Source: Sclerurus mexicanus
Taxonomy: Eukaryota > Chordata > Aves > Passeriformes > Furnariidae
Direction: 5' to 3'
Assembly (NCBI GenBank): GCA_013396755.1
Contig: VWZF01003025.1
Span: forward strand, 1,179,002 to 1,243,001
DNA: 64,000 bases
Below the pieces are notes generated by a model. The model worked only from the letters and a program-made list of their open reading frames with translations, was not told the DNA's origin and ran no database searches. The position numbers and the translations under genes were made by a program. This document shows, one piece after another, positions 24,138-37,357 of this stretch; positions within the stretch are counted from its first letter, which is position 1, and every line of letters starts with the position of its first letter.

Positions 24138-27100
24138 AATGACACCAGAAAATACGCTGCAAATAGAAATCAAAACGTGCGAAACACTGAAGTTCGGTAT
24201 TTAAGGGGCATTCTAATAAAGTTGGAATACAAGGGTGCTTCTTGGGATTTAGTCAAAAGGTTGTAACAAACAGCCGTAAGTTCGCTTTGAAATCTGAATG
24301 AAAACTCACAGCTTTATTTTTGCAGCCAAGACTCATCTCCATCCCCTCACTTTCTACTGATTTGGTTTTCTGTTCTCTTCTTTTCCCGCTGTTATCAGAC
24401 TCTCCCGGGGGACTCAGACATTCCTGTACCCATTTAGTAGCTGGATTCTAACTATGCAGTCATACCTTCTGCATCAATACTGAACTGGCTTTGAAAACTC
24501 TACTTGCAAGTCCTTTATACCAAAATTAAAACAACCATATTAAGGTAAAGGAAACAAACCAGGAAATGCATGGATATCAGGTTTCTTTTATTTGCCCCTC
24601 CATTTCATTTCGAAAGGCTCACTGCCTTACTTAGTCTTTCTAAATTAAGCTTCACCCGGAGCAGAATTTCCAGAGGAGTTATAAACTCCTGAAAAATGGG
24701 GTTTATAACAGAAATGTTCACAGTTGACTCTTAACAGTAGCAGAGTTACCAACCACTGCTATAAGAAAGCAGTCTCTAACTACTCTAATTCTGGTGAAAA
24801 GTTACTGTAATGTGACTCCCCATCTATACTTAGGCCACATCATTTCTCTTCTTTATGGTCCTCATCATGGCAAGGAAAATGCACGTCCCCCTAGAGCAAG
24901 CTGGCAAAAGAGGTTCTAAGTACTTGTAAGTTCTGTGTCTTTTCCATCAGTGCCTGAATATAAGGCTGGAAGATCTCATGTGCTGACTGTAATGAGAAAC
25001 GCGATCAATCCTCCTCAGAAAATGAAGACCCAGATGTGGTAGAGAATTCTAAGAGAAGTTGATCTGCAGTGCCTTTTGTCTTGAAGGATTCCTGGATACC
25101 TTGGTGAATAACATCCCCGGTCAGCATTCACTCATCCCAAAAGGCACAGCCCCCTGCAGGATGGACAAAGCATCCTTTCCCCATCTTCATCACTCTCTCC
25201 ACGCCCACGGGAGAGGAGGAAAACAGAAACCAGGTTCTCAGTTGAACACACACAATATATTCCTAAAATTAACTACCAAATGAGAGGCACAACAGTTTTG
25301 CAGCAAATGGTCTCCAGAAACTTCCTATAGGTACATCAAATAAGTCTTTATAGGGAGCCAACTGCATATTTGCTTTTATTAGAAAGCAGAACTCCTAATG
25401 TTTATGTTATCATGCTGTTCTGGAACCACTACTGTCACACGCTGCCTCTGTTCTCCCTGTGCTGGGAGGGGCAGGATGTGAAAGGATGCAGGTATTATTT
25501 CGGAAAATTCAAAGTATATATTCAATGAAAAAAAAATACACTTCACACTTGCATTTTTCCAGTGTTATATTAGAGGGTTTTTTGATGGAATGTTTGTGTT
25601 CATGAACACTGTGTGTTTATGTGTGTTAGAGGGAGAGAGAATTTATGCACATAAACTGTCATTTCAAGGTCAGATTGTGAATGCAATTGCTATTAATGAC
25701 AGTAAACACCAGAGGTGGATAAATATGGGTAGCTTTTAGCAGATGAGCAGCTTAGACCATTGCTTAATATTTTTTAGAACAGACAAAAGTTTTTTTGATA
25801 TGCAGTGGAAAACAGTAGCAAAGGCAGAGCAAAGTCAAAGCTATAATCAGAATGTTCTGTGATTAAAAAAGAATAAATCAGATGGATACAGGAGATTATG
25901 ACCATCTGTATAATTTTGCCTCACACGCCACTCCCACCCATGCTTGAGGCCCCAAAAAAACCTCATTTCCGACCCATTTGCCCAGGAATATATATCCCAT
26001 TTCAGCTTTGTGGGGTAACCTCTATTCTACAAAACAGGGAGCTCCAAAAGAGGTTCATCAATATTAATAGCTGGTCAAAAAAGAAGGAGATGGAAGGTGC
26101 CTTTCACCTACAGGACATCACCTTCCAAAATGCTCTTTCTACGAGGTGAGACTTTCCTACAGGAGTTCCCCGAGACCCCACCTGTAGCTCACTGGGCTGG
26201 CCAGGTCCAATACAGGTGGCAATGCTTGGTCAGCACTCAGACCTGCACAGAACATGAGAAACACATGCACAATTCAAACAGAGGGAGGTGTAAGTATAAT
26301 GTTAACTGTATTTGCACAGAAAATGCAGTAGTTATACGTTCGGGCTGAGAATCAGATTTTTGCTCACATTAAAACAAACACCAGTGTTAATTTTGTTTTG
26401 TCCTGCTCTGAAAATGAAGCCAGGTGCGACCTAACTCTGCCTTTCCATCCACTTGATGGTGCTGTTTCCAAAACACATCTGACATAGTGAAAAAGAATTC
26501 ACGAAATCCAGAACTTATTTCACTCCTCGAAAATATGGTGACTGTTCTTAGAGTCTGCTTTCGGCGCAAAAGCTGCACCACCCTGTCATCCCAGTGCTCC
26601 CTGCATTTTCAATTAAGTGCAGCAATTTTTACACCCCCTCCTAATTACCAAATCTTTTAATCTTGCCTTAAAACTCACGGCCATGTGACACAGCCAGTAA
26701 GGTCACTTGCATAATGAGTATGACTCATCTAGCAAAGTTTGTCACATCAGCATTTTGAATGCAGGGTTTGAATTTTTGCCAGAAAAAAGACTCTGCAGTT
26801 TCAGACCCCGATCTTCAAACGACTGGAATATCTGAGAACTTTCATATTACGCAGAAGTTTAAACCACACGTATTTGGGTTATGTCTATATTTGAGGGAAT
26901 ATCAGTGGCCAGCTGAAAGGACTGAGGTTATAAGAGTACATAATGTCAGTAGGGCACATCAGTGGTGCAGTCAAATAGATCATTTAAGTAGGATGTATTA
27001 TGCAGCAGAATCAAGAGGCTTATATTGGAAACCATGCTGTAATAAAACACATCTAATGAGCTGGAATTAGTACAGTGTAATGTAGGCATGCACAGCATAA

Positions 27101-27759
27101 TAGGATCTTGCAGGGATCAAAAGGAAAAAAAAGAAAGTAAAAGAAAAAAAAAGAATTATTTGTTGTGATTCCTAGGAATAGAATTAACTTCCTATAGATT
27201 CTTCTATAGCAAGACTAGAACAATCAGGTCCTTAAATTACTGAGAACTTGGTATGTAGGCCCACATAAAATACCGTTGCTTTTAAATAAAACCATGCAAA
27301 AATATTTTTAGACCTTGGATACTTTACATTTATTAATAAATATTTCATGAAGTTCTGTCACAGAAGTTATTTAAACATGTGATAAGCCTGAATAATTAGT
27401 CTGCAGCACACACCACGAAGAAAACCGATTACTTGGGGGAAAAAAAGCCAAAACACCAGGCTTGCCTAGGACACAAAATGAGGATCTGAGATGAGGCGCT
27501 GAAATGACATTAACCTTGATTAAGGTTGCTGCCTAAAACTGATTGTCAATGCAGGATCTTTCCACGCATTGCCCTTATTCCTGTTCTTACGTTTCATCTC
27601 AAGCTGTGTGAAATTCTAATGGACTTTTAAAAAACATTTCAATAATTACGCGGAACAAGAAAGCGTCCGAATGGAACACAAGTTCTTCACACGGTAATTT
27701 TCCCTTCATTCTCCTGTCCCCTCTGCAGTGGCTTTATTCCATTAGAGCAGGCCTTGGCC
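24138..27759. other. Non-coding unique DNA
   Basis: No gene or repeat family recognised. A purine-rich A/G tract lies at 27119-27155. CpGs begin to appear from about 27650 toward the next feature. Confidence 0.5.
27119..27155. repeat. A-rich purine tract
   Basis: A nearly uninterrupted A/G stretch with several A-runs. Low complexity only. Confidence 0.75.
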
Positions 27760-28050
27760 ATAACTGTCAGGCTGCGCACCGCAATTTCGGGAGGAGTTTT
27801 TCGGGTCACTCGGCTTTGACCACCTCGGAGCCGGTTGTTTTGTGGCAGAGCTGGGCTCTGACGGGCTGACACGATTACTGCTCTGCTTCTTCCTCCCGCC
27901 TTCTCCAGGCTTATCTGCGAGATGCGGCGCCCTGCTTGCGTCAGCCTGACAGACCCGTCCCGGTGGGCACTGATCGCCCTCCCCGCCGGGCTGCGGGGGT
28001 CGATGCACGCGTGGGCTCAGTGGCAGCGTCTGCACGGGGCAACAGAGCCA
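27760..28050. promoter_or_regulatory. CpG-island-like segment
   Basis: By eye, about 25 CpGs occur in roughly 280 bases. GC content is above 60 percent and the observed CpG count is close to expectation, in a window that is otherwise AT-rich and CpG-poor. It carries no CR1 or LTR signature. In birds such a patch commonly marks a promoter (coding or long non-coding) or a hypomethylated enhancer. A minus-strand frame of 155 codons (27742-28209) and a plus-strand frame of 84 codons (27922-28176) cross it. Neither shows a domain I recognise, and such frames are expected in GC-rich DNA. No TATA box or clear splice donor could be assigned, so neither direction nor transcript is claimed. Confidence 0.5.
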
Positions 28051-31000
28051 AGGGATGAGTCTGGGGCTGCTCCTTCTCTTCCAACACTCCTGTGTGGGCT
28101 TTGTTACCCCCTCAGCCTGGCTGGAGAGCTGGCTTTGGATCTCTGGGCAGACAAAGGCACACAACGCTTGGAATGAAATGCATTGCAGATCTGCCTGGCA
28201 GCCAAACACAACCCCCCCATGTTCATTATCTTCTGTAACTCCACTCGTATTTTAGTTTTAATCACTGGCAATTCTGAAGCCCTTCTGAGAGTCTTCACTT
28301 ACCACTGACCTTGGGAGCAGTCATGGTAAGGATAAACTTGATTCCTTTCAGTTGTACTCCTGGACTGCATCAGATGCAACCACTAAATGAGTATTTAGTC
28401 CATTGGAGCAAAGGAAGACTAGTCTGAAAAAGTCTGCTTGAAATTCCCATAATGTGGATAAGCTCATTTGGCTTCACAGACCTGGGCATGTCGTGTCACA
28501 CTACTCAGTAATGTACCCATAGATAATACATGGCTACTGCTGTGCATTGAGAAGGGAAAGAAAAAACAGAAAGCAGGAAGTGAAAGGGTAGGAAAAAATA
28601 AAAAATGGTTGTAATAAAAATACACTGTTATGTTATATCAAAATAACTTTCAAGCAATGAACACCAAGGGGGATAAAAGACCAGAAATACATTGCTAAAT
28701 GTTTTCTAATGTATCGCTCAAGGATTTTAACACTTTTATGGATGTTGATGAATGATATGAGTAGGATCATCTATGACTTTGAAACTTTATTACCTTTTAG
28801 AAATATGCAAAGCATTCTTTGTTGTGTCTGAGCAACCGCACAGTTGCTACACACAGACTACGTATAAATTGCCTGGCATCTGCCAAGCTGGTGAAGCCTC
28901 ACTGCACATCGAGGATTGTAACTTTTTGGTTTTGTTCTCGTTTACTTGTTCCGTAGTAGCACCTGGAGACTAAAAACAAATGAAATGTAGTGGAGAGACA
29001 AGACCATTCTACAAAGCCCACAAAATCCCCATGCCACGGGCTACTGGGGCCCAAGGAAATTTCTTGGCATGCCCAAGTGTGCCCAGGCAGCTGGAAGAAG
29101 GGATCAGCTGCAGAGAGTGCCAGGTCAGCTCTGAATCCACTCTGGGGCTCTGGTGGGACAGAAATGTGTCCTAAATGTACAACAGCCCATATGTCAGCCC
29201 ACATGTCCAACAGCCCATGACCCTTCTCAGAGAGAAGGTGCAGCTGTGGTTTAACTGTGCTGAAGTTTGTTGAGAGTGATGTCATTAAATCCTGAAGAGA
29301 AAATCATTGGTGACCAGAGGGTGAAAGAGTTAATTTTTTGTAATACAACCATGGGGAAATGGTAGCTTTGTTATTCAGCAAATATTACTTTCCAGGATTG
29401 GGATAATCCAGCTTTTTATTTCCACTCCAAGCCTCACAGACCCCTTCCAAAGAGTACCAGGGATAACTCTTGCACAGCACATCAGTTTTGCACCAGCAGA
29501 TGGGACAGAAAGATTTCAGGTTGGAGGTCCTGAGGCCAAACAAGTGGTGCAGATTCCTCAGTGGAAAGAGCTGTGATGAAGACAAGTAAGAACAAAAAGA
29601 AAGTGCTGCAGTAAAGGACAATTACTCTGGTTCTGCATCCAGAATTGTCACCTAAAACACTCGGCTGTAAATGTTTGCAGAACTGGAGCACCACAAAAAC
29701 TTTAGGTCTGCCAGTTGTTGATCAAAAGGAAGACATGTAAGAAAAGGACTGAGGACATGTTAATTGTAGTACCAATGAAGAAATCAAGCAGTGAAAAAAT
29801 TGAGCTTGACTTTGTGATGAATAGCAAAGTCTTAAACGCTGGCAGGATTGCAAAAATAGTAGCACAAATTGGGCATATTATTACAAAACATAAGGCTTTC
29901 TCTGCACAGATAACCGAGGGTGGGTGATTTTCTTTTATGAACAGAGTGTAAAAGCTATTAGGGAAAAAAAAACCCAAGCATTTTGAAAACAGCTAGAAAG
30001 GGAAAAAAAAGGGTATAACCTTGTGTTTGCAAGTAGTCCTTCTAGAAACGTCTTTAAACACCTGTAATCCACGGATATGAAAATAACCTGTTTTTTTACT
30101 TCGTTATTTTGCTGGAAAAGACTCACACCTGTACTAGTGACTCTCACAAAAACTTAGGCATCATTTGATTCCTTCTTTAGCCCTCAAAATAAGACATAAG
30201 CAGAACAGTCACTTTGCTGGTCCTCCTCACAGCAAAGCACTTAATCCAATTTTTTTTTTTAAACTTAAATGAAAGGAAGAGAATTAGTACTTAACTTGAA
30301 CAAAGTCTGAACAAATACTGTAATGAAGAAATTTGGTCTTGTTTTTCTCTCAGATGTCCTTGAATGGAACATAGATTTACTCTTTAAAGCATCTTGATGA
30401 CATATTTAACATAAGCATTCGGTTTGGGGCTTGTTAGTCTTGTTTTGGCTTCAGAATTTTGAGATGCATTGTTTAGATGTGATTATCCATTATCCCTGGC
30501 CTATAGGAGAGCACAGCACATGAAACAGTGAAAATTAAGCTGCATTCAGTAATATCAAGATGTAGATACCAAATTTCAAGGAAAAAAAAAAAAAGACCTG
30601 TTTTGTATTGTTTATTGCTATTTTGGTTTAGTTTCTTAAATATTTTTTAGTGTCTAGTCCTCCAGCTTGTTGTGCTGACATTCCTGGAGCTGTCTGCTGT
30701 TTGGCAGCGTGGGTAATGCCCAAGTCTCCCTGGCTGTGAAGGCAGGGCAGGCAGCCCTGCAGTGAGGGCAGCACAAGGGTGCTCTGCGGCTCCCTGACTA
30801 CCCAGAGCATCTCTGGGACACCCTGAGAATCCCCTCAGCTGAAATGCCAAGGGGAAAAGCTCAGGATGTGGCAGGAGGGTCTCAAGAAGGCTTCAGTGAA
30901 GCAGCAATCCATGTTTTGTGTCACCACGAGGGGAAGACAGGTCTCATGAGAAAGAGAAGGCTGAGGGGCATTGTCAGACCTTCAAGTGGCTCTAGAATCC

Positions 31001-31059
31001 TCCCTGCCTGCGTTTGAGTGCCATCTCACAGTAAGATGTAAGCCCTTACCTGAGACCCA
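28051..31059. other. Non-coding unique DNA
   Basis: No gene or recognised repeat family. A 128-codon minus frame at 28899-29285 overlaps plus-strand open frames and has no recognisable motif. The patch 30640-30850 is GC-richer but unassigned. A-runs occur at 30248-30260 (as T) and 30582-30594. Confidence 0.5.
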
Positions 31060-31833
31060 TCAAATAAACGCCAGAAAAGGAAGAAATGTCCTTCCTCCGT
31101 TCTGTGCTTCTGGGATAATTCTGGCTCTGTCAAGATGAACAGGACCAGAACATTTAGCCATCTGTTCATAGATCATCCCCACTCTGAAACTTGAACGTGA
31201 GGGCCCCTGTTCTACAGAGCCATTTCTGCATTTCCTGGGCATCTTGAGCGTTATCCTTGAGGATGGAGGCTGATCCAGGCAAGCTGTGGATGTTGATAAG
31301 GGAACCTCTTTGAGCCTCAGCTCCTTAAACCACATCGCTGGGTACAGTCCAGGCAAAGGAGGACCTCCCAAAGCACACAGGGAGGCAATGCAGGCGTTGC
31401 TCTGACAGCTCATCCATAGCAACTGGAGATGCCTAGGGCGTCACAGAATGATACCCCACAGGATTCTGAAACTCCTTTCGAGGAGCACTGGGAAAAACCG
31501 TGTCCTGTGAACTGCTCGGACACAACTGGAGTGGATCCCATTCAGGATACGACGACAATGCCATTCCAGATGATCTATAAACTCACGAGCCACCTGAATA
31601 ACAATATCTGTGATGGGCACGTCAGTGACAGGCTGCTTTTGCCACAGATTTATGGGAGTCTGGCAAGCCCATTGACTGCTGGACCAGGATGGAGCCTGGC
31701 AACAAAAATCCAATATCTCCTGGTCCTGTGAGGGGAGAATCTGAGATGAAGCAACACTAAGGTACAGATCAATGTCTGAGTTTTTTATTTTGTGTGGTCT
31801 GAAATGAAGCAGGGGCTCCACAGTTAAATGCAC
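31060..31833 (-). pseudogene. Possible decayed coding relic, one in-frame stop
   Basis: Two adjacent minus-strand open stretches, 31833-31441 (130 codons, then TGA) and 31440-31060 (about 126 codons, then a stop), lie in the same reading frame. The only break between them is the TGA at 31443-31441. In DNA of this composition about a dozen stops would be expected in 257 codons. The first part has no ATG at its start (the frame is simply open after an upstream TGA), and neither part begins with a good initiation context. The local sequence shows no CR1 or LTR signature I recognise. I do not recognise the protein. An old retroelement or retroviral coding fragment, or an exon-like relic of a host gene, are possibilities without direct support. 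A plus-strand frame of 100 codons (31429-31731) is also open, so composition alone could contribute. Confidence 0.3.
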
Positions 31834-33533
31834 TCATTGTGTCAAGACCGCTCCAGATTCAATTCTTCCTTCATGACTGCAAAAAGATTCAATTTCCACT
31901 ATGAAGTCTGGAAAATGATCCGGGTAGAATTAGACCTGATGGAAGCTTGGTGGTCTTAAAGAATACAAAATATATCCATCTTTCATTGTAAGATTTTAGC
32001 TTTCCACTGGGCTTATTAATTTTTGCACTTTTTGTACTAAACCACTACAATTCCATCTATTTTTAATAAATAATGTTAATGAAATAAATAATGTTAATGA
32101 AATAAATAATGTTACATAAATCACGTTAATGAAAAACCTTTATTGCAAGTGCATGTTTACATGTTCATTTCTGTTGCATTTCTTTTTAGCTTCCTGATGA
32201 ATTTATCAATTTAATTTTTTATCAAGCAAACAGGAAAATAAAGGACAGGAAAATCCACAGTAGCCTGTACAGAGGCAAAGAAAAGAGTAAATACATTCAT
32301 TGCTTTCCTCAAAAGAAATGTATTGTGCAGCTCCTGAGGAATACAATATTGAGATGAAAATGAAGCTGCAATGGAAATGGAATGAGAAATGGGTATTTGC
32401 TTCTGGGTGAGCACAACAAACCCATCAGCCACATAGTTAAAAAGCAGCAGCCCCATCTCACCAATTCCTGATGACTAAATAAACTACAGGTAAAAAGACA
32501 GGGGAATAAGACAGAAGGAAAGAAGGGAAATGAAGCTGCCAAATGAAAGAGAAGTGTTTCTGCAAAGGTCAGTAAGGGATAAGATTAGTTTGGAGTAAGC
32601 CAATACTACAGTGTAATTTGCAATATTTCCCAACACTTCAGAATAAGCATTCCTTGCTATTTTTAATACAGGCTTTGAGCCATGACTATCTAAATAGACA
32701 GAGTAGGCATTAGAAGTTCATAGGGCTTGATATTGCCTGTAAAGAGGGAGCCCCTACAGAGTTTTATTTTATTAGTGACCTTTATTAGCCCTGTAGCCGG
32801 TGCTGATGAAAGTATTGTGGCGTGTCTGTCAGCAGGCAGGAATGCATGGAGATTATTAGCAAGTGCATTTAAAAGTCTAAGAGCCAAGAGGTAGAGTCAC
32901 AAGCCTGGAATACTAATTCCCATTTTATTCAGTGCAAACAGTCAAAGGGATGGATAAGAGCTTGCTTGTCTCCTTTTATTGGCATGTTTATCTGTCCTTT
33001 TGCTCTCCTCTCTCACCATGTAACTAAGACAACAGAAAATAATACAAAATATGAGGTACCTACAAGCATGGGTCAAATTGATTTCGATGCAGAATATCCA
33101 AATTTGGCTGGTCAAATATAACTTCCGCCCCTTAGAGACTAATGACTCCATTGGAACATATACACTCAACCTGCTCACAGGCAGATATGGACGAAATATT
33201 GATGGAAAATAGGTATTCAGGAAGGGAAGCCTGTTAGCATTAAGCATATAGACACATTGCAGGCCTTTAGTGAAGGATTTTATCATGTGGTGAATCTTTT
33301 GTAAGCATAACCTCTAACCCAGTTGCCTCAAATTCCTTCACTGAGAATATTCACTACTCACAATTCAAACTGAGCTCCATAAGCAGTCGAGTCACACTGC
33401 TTTCTTTCATATCGGCACTTAATAAATTACTTGATAATTTAAGAAATTTAACCCCATAGTCATTTTTGTGACGCTCAAAGCAATATTTTTTCCATGACTA
33501 ACTGTGTTGCAGTTACAACAAAAGCTTGTTTTG
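31834..33533. other. Non-coding DNA with a small tandem repeat
   Basis: Apart from the 18-bp tandem repeat at 32065-32132, no gene or repeat family was recognised. Confidence 0.55.
32065..32132. repeat. 18-bp tandem repeat, about 3.7 copies
   Basis: The unit AATAAATAATGTTAATGA occurs perfectly at 32065-32082 and 32083-32100. The first 14 bases recur at 32101-32114, and a diverged fourth copy (CATAAATCACGTTAATGA) occupies 32115-32132. This is a short minisatellite, too short to judge length variation. Confidence 0.92.
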
Positions 33534-33614
33534 GTCACAGAATCACAGAAATATTGGGGCTGAAAGGGAACTCTGGAGACCATCCAGTCCAACCCCTCTG
33601 CCAAGGCAGGGTCA
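33534..33614 (-). mobile_element. CR1 3' terminal fragment, antisense
   Basis: Reads TCACAGAATCACAGAAAT, then GGGGCTGAAAGGGAACTCTG, GAGACCATCCAGTCCAACCC and CTCTGCCAAGGCAGGGTCA. This is the antisense 3' end of a CR1 subfamily with the 'CTCTGGAGACCATCCAGTCC' version of the terminus, a third type in this window. About 80 bases remain. Confidence 0.85.
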
Positions 33615-35499
33615 ATATTCAAATTGACTTATTTTCCTTAGTATGAATCCAAGCAAAACCTGAATATTTATGTTAACAACACGGTGTGAGGTGGAAATAG
33701 CTAAATGTTTATGAGCAATAACTTTCAATTTTTATAACAGTCCATTCATTGCTACAGTTCTGAAAATCCTGAGACAAGTTAAGCAAAATTAGCTGGGGCT
33801 CTACTGGTGATTTTGGGAAACAACCTGAGTACAGTTCAAGGAATGGAGTCTCCTTGTTGATGTAGTGAAAAATTTTGGAGAGATTCATCTTCCCTCCCTC
33901 TGACAGAAAAGCTCTTCTGTCTGGCACGGAATTTAAAACAAAGGATCGTAAATCACTGAATTTTAAGAACAAAGAAATTGTTTCTACCCAAGACAAGGCA
34001 GTTACTCACCTGGTAACTAGAGGTCACCAAGGATGCTTTTGCATTTTTTTGTTAGAAGATCTCTTATGAGACTGAGTGTCACAGTGTGGTGGAAGGATCC
34101 CAAAGTTTGAAGTGAGTAGATCCAGCCATTCCACACCTGGTGGCCTGAGCGGGCCACCCAAACAATGCTCCTGGCAGGACCTGGAGATATTGAATCTCAC
34201 CTCCCAAACCTAATATGTCAAAGGAATTAACGTAATGAATCACTATTATTTCTCTAGTGAAGCGAAAAGGAGCTGAATTAAATTTCCCCAGTGTTTTCCA
34301 GCCCTCTGTAGCACACACATTATGCTCTCTAATACGGATTGCTGTGATTTTTCTGCTCCTGCTAAAAAGAGTCATCTGTATTATGATTTTCATCTGCTCC
34401 TGCCCTTTATGCTCTGCTATTCAGAGACCCCCTTGCCAGCTCTTCATGAAACTCGCTGTAAAGCACAAAAATACACTTACTGTGCCTCATTTTTCAGTGC
34501 AGGAGGCCCTCAGTGTCCAAGAAAATTCTGTTCCACTCTCTCACTAATAAGGTAATACTTGCAGTGATATTGTCTTATCACAAAGACTTTGTTTCACGCT
34601 TTTGTTAATTTTTCTGCTGTTTTCTTTGCATTTCTATTCACCACCTATTTCTTTAGTCTTCTGTTTTACTACTTTGGGACCAATTTCCTTATGGCCTTGC
34701 CACTTGGTCTGACCTGTTAAACTGACAGCACATACTGTAAATTTTGGTCCCAGCTTAAGTTTTCCTAAGACAGATCTTTTCTGTTCAGTTGGTCAGTGTT
34801 GCTCTCAGAAACAGTCTGGATTTAAACTGTTGCAGGACTCTGTATGTCAAAAATTAAGCAGGTGAATCTTTATGGAAATGAATACCAAACTACAAGCTTT
34901 AGTAGGATGTAATGGATACATTTTGATTCGTCAGCCTGGCAGCTCTTCGGGAATAGCAACCCGGAATTTAGAGGAAGCATTGATGCAGCATAGCCTGCAA
35001 AACCCTGTTGCCAAACCGCAAAAACTCATGCTAGTGTAGCTTTATCAGAAAAAAACCCCACCTGAAATTCTGAACACATCTCAGTGCACAGAACAATGGT
35101 GAACATCCTGTCTATTTTCCTCTCCAGGAGCTTAACCTACCTGCTTTGGGTCCACCAAGAGCTTCCCGTCTGACTGAGGCTTCATGGCAAAGTTTGCTGG
35201 TCTACATCTCTGGTCTACTGAGAAACAGAATTTTTATTTATTTAAAGAAAGAGAAAGTAACGCTTTGATAAAGCCAAGCCCCCACCAGGGCACACTCTTA
35301 CACAGGACCCAGAATGTTTTCCAACAGTGGCTTACCCTCCAAATTCTATAGCAAACCATTCAGTTACATTAAGGTAAAATAACCCACGAAGTTACCTTTA
35401 CTAACATTTGGAGATCTGTTTCCTGTCTCTGGCTGAGTGGTAAACGAGGAGTTCCTCCTTACCCAGCTCTTCAGCTGGAGCTGAATCTCTTCACAATGC
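33615..35499. other. Non-coding unique DNA
   Basis: No gene or repeat family recognised. All open frames are short and unremarkable. Confidence 0.55.
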
Positions 35500-35890
35500 C
35501 CAGATTAGCAGCACGATCGTTCTCCTCAGTGGCTCTTTCAAGAACTGTCACCAACCTGAGGTTGCTTTTTGACATCGGAGATGAGCAGTTTGAGAGGGAG
35601 CACAGAGCAGACCTCTCGCAAATCGCGGTCTAATCTCATCGTCTCCAAGAGGTCCACAGTGGAGGGAAGGGCAACGAAGGGTGCGGCGTTCTGAGATTCC
35701 ATCTCGCTGCCAACATTTGTGCCGTTTATTCGCTTTTTTTATTATTCATTAACCGGGTTTGATACTGAGTTGTGCTTTCGTGTTCCAACTGCAGTTTTGG
35801 CTGAGAGCTGCACAGAGACCGTGTAGACTCTATCACTGCCTCTTCAGAATTTAAGGAAGAAATGTGTTTGCTCTTCGCCGAGGGTTCTTA
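35500..35890. other. CpG-retaining, moderately GC segment
   Basis: About eighteen CpGs in 390 bases at GC content near 47 percent, close to expectation and unlike the flanks. Dense spots are near 35510-35520, 35615-35630 and 35680-35690. No open frame of note crosses it. It could be a small hypomethylated regulatory element. No specific motif was identified. Confidence 0.25.
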
Positions 35891-37309
35891 TCACAGCACA
35901 TACAGATGCAGAATCTGTAAGAATTCCACACAAGACTTTTAGGGACTCAGCTTTTAAATATCTCATCAAAACAGAAGGTTTTCTTCCATTTGTCTGGATT
36001 CCTTATTGTGTAAGGAATATTGCAGCTATAATGTTTGGGTTCTTATACAGAGTCATGATTCGTTCAGCCTTTATACAGTTCAATTCCTGCAGCACCAGAG
36101 TTTGCCTTAGTGATATTTGTGTGTGGAATGTAAATTTACATATCTATAGCCAAATGTAAATTGGATCATGTATTAAAAATGCATTAAAAATAGAAATACA
36201 ATTATACCAGCACATCCTTGAAGATGATTGCTACTATTCACTTTAAAAAAACACATGAGATGACAACATAATGTGCACTTTATTTGGCTGTTGTGGGAAC
36301 AGCTGTCGTTTGAGAGACTTAACAAGAACATATATGAAATAGGGTGTTGTTTCCTCAGTGTATAGAGAATTTATTTAAAAAAAAATAATTGTTCCTGGCA
36401 TTTGGCATTTGACCCAAATAAGAAAAGATCCTTCTCACCCTTAAGCAGGTACTAAAATGAGATTTTATTGCTATTACAGCATCAAATCTGAGAGGTACTG
36501 CTGCAGTTCTTGTGTTGGAGTTCTCACCCACTGAATTTGTTAAATACTCTTCTCTCTATAACTGCTTGTTGACAAGCAACTTTCACTGCGTTTGTGAGGA
36601 TGGATTTGTTACCATCACAGCTACCCTGTCATACTGCTCTTGGTAAGACCTCTTGATACGCTTTCCTGGACAAGTTGAACCTAAATAGATTTGTTTCCTC
36701 TTTGGCTGCCTCTTCGCATAATGTATTAAACACTGGTTTAAACTGTAACATTCTCTTAGTATTAATCTGGTTTTTTCCCTGTGAAATTCTGCTCAGTTAT
36801 TTGGTTTAAGGCATGGACCAAATGCATGTCACATTTGGGTACCTGATGTCACATCTGCTTTTCCTAGAAGAAACAGAACTGAGAGGTTGTAATTCTGCAA
36901 CAGTTATAGCTGAAAAACTGGGGCTACTTTTTCTATTTAAAAAAAAAACTGATAAAGATTAGGTTAAACAGGCAGTGTGAGACTTTTCCTTGGAAAACTG
37001 GTTTCCAAAGACAAATAATAATTGCTGTTTTGTCCAGAGAAACCAAGGAGCCAGCTGTGAGCTCTGCTGCAGAGGGGTTCTACCAGGGAAGGTAGTCTGA
37101 ATTCAGTTTTGATGGACTCTTAGGAGACAGAAGCTATACAGGACAGGGTGACTGAAAACATACCCCAGACGTGCAGCCCACTGCAAAGGAAACCCCATGG
37201 TACAAGTTTGCTTGTGCATTGTATATAAACATACATACAAGTGTATAGGTATATAGTGTCCCATAAACCCTGGGTCAAAATTCTGCAGCCAGCTCTGAGG
37301 AGCTCACGT
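35891..37309. other. Non-coding unique DNA, AT-rich
   Basis: No gene or recognised repeat. Contains no open frame of 60 codons or more. Confidence 0.55.
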
Positions 37310-37357
37310 TCATCTCAGAGATCTTTTCCAACCTGAATGGTCCTGTGATTCCATGAA
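37310..37357 (+). mobile_element. CR1 3' terminal fragment
   Basis: A 48-base sense remnant: CATCTCAGAGATCTTTTCCA, ACCTGAATGGTCCTGTGATT and CCATGA. It matches the CTTTTCCAACCT-type 3' end seen at 11.9 and 43.6 kb. Confidence 0.75.

Noticed and set aside
28899..29285. 128-codon minus-strand frame
   Set aside because: Plus-strand frames are open over the same DNA, no family resemblance.
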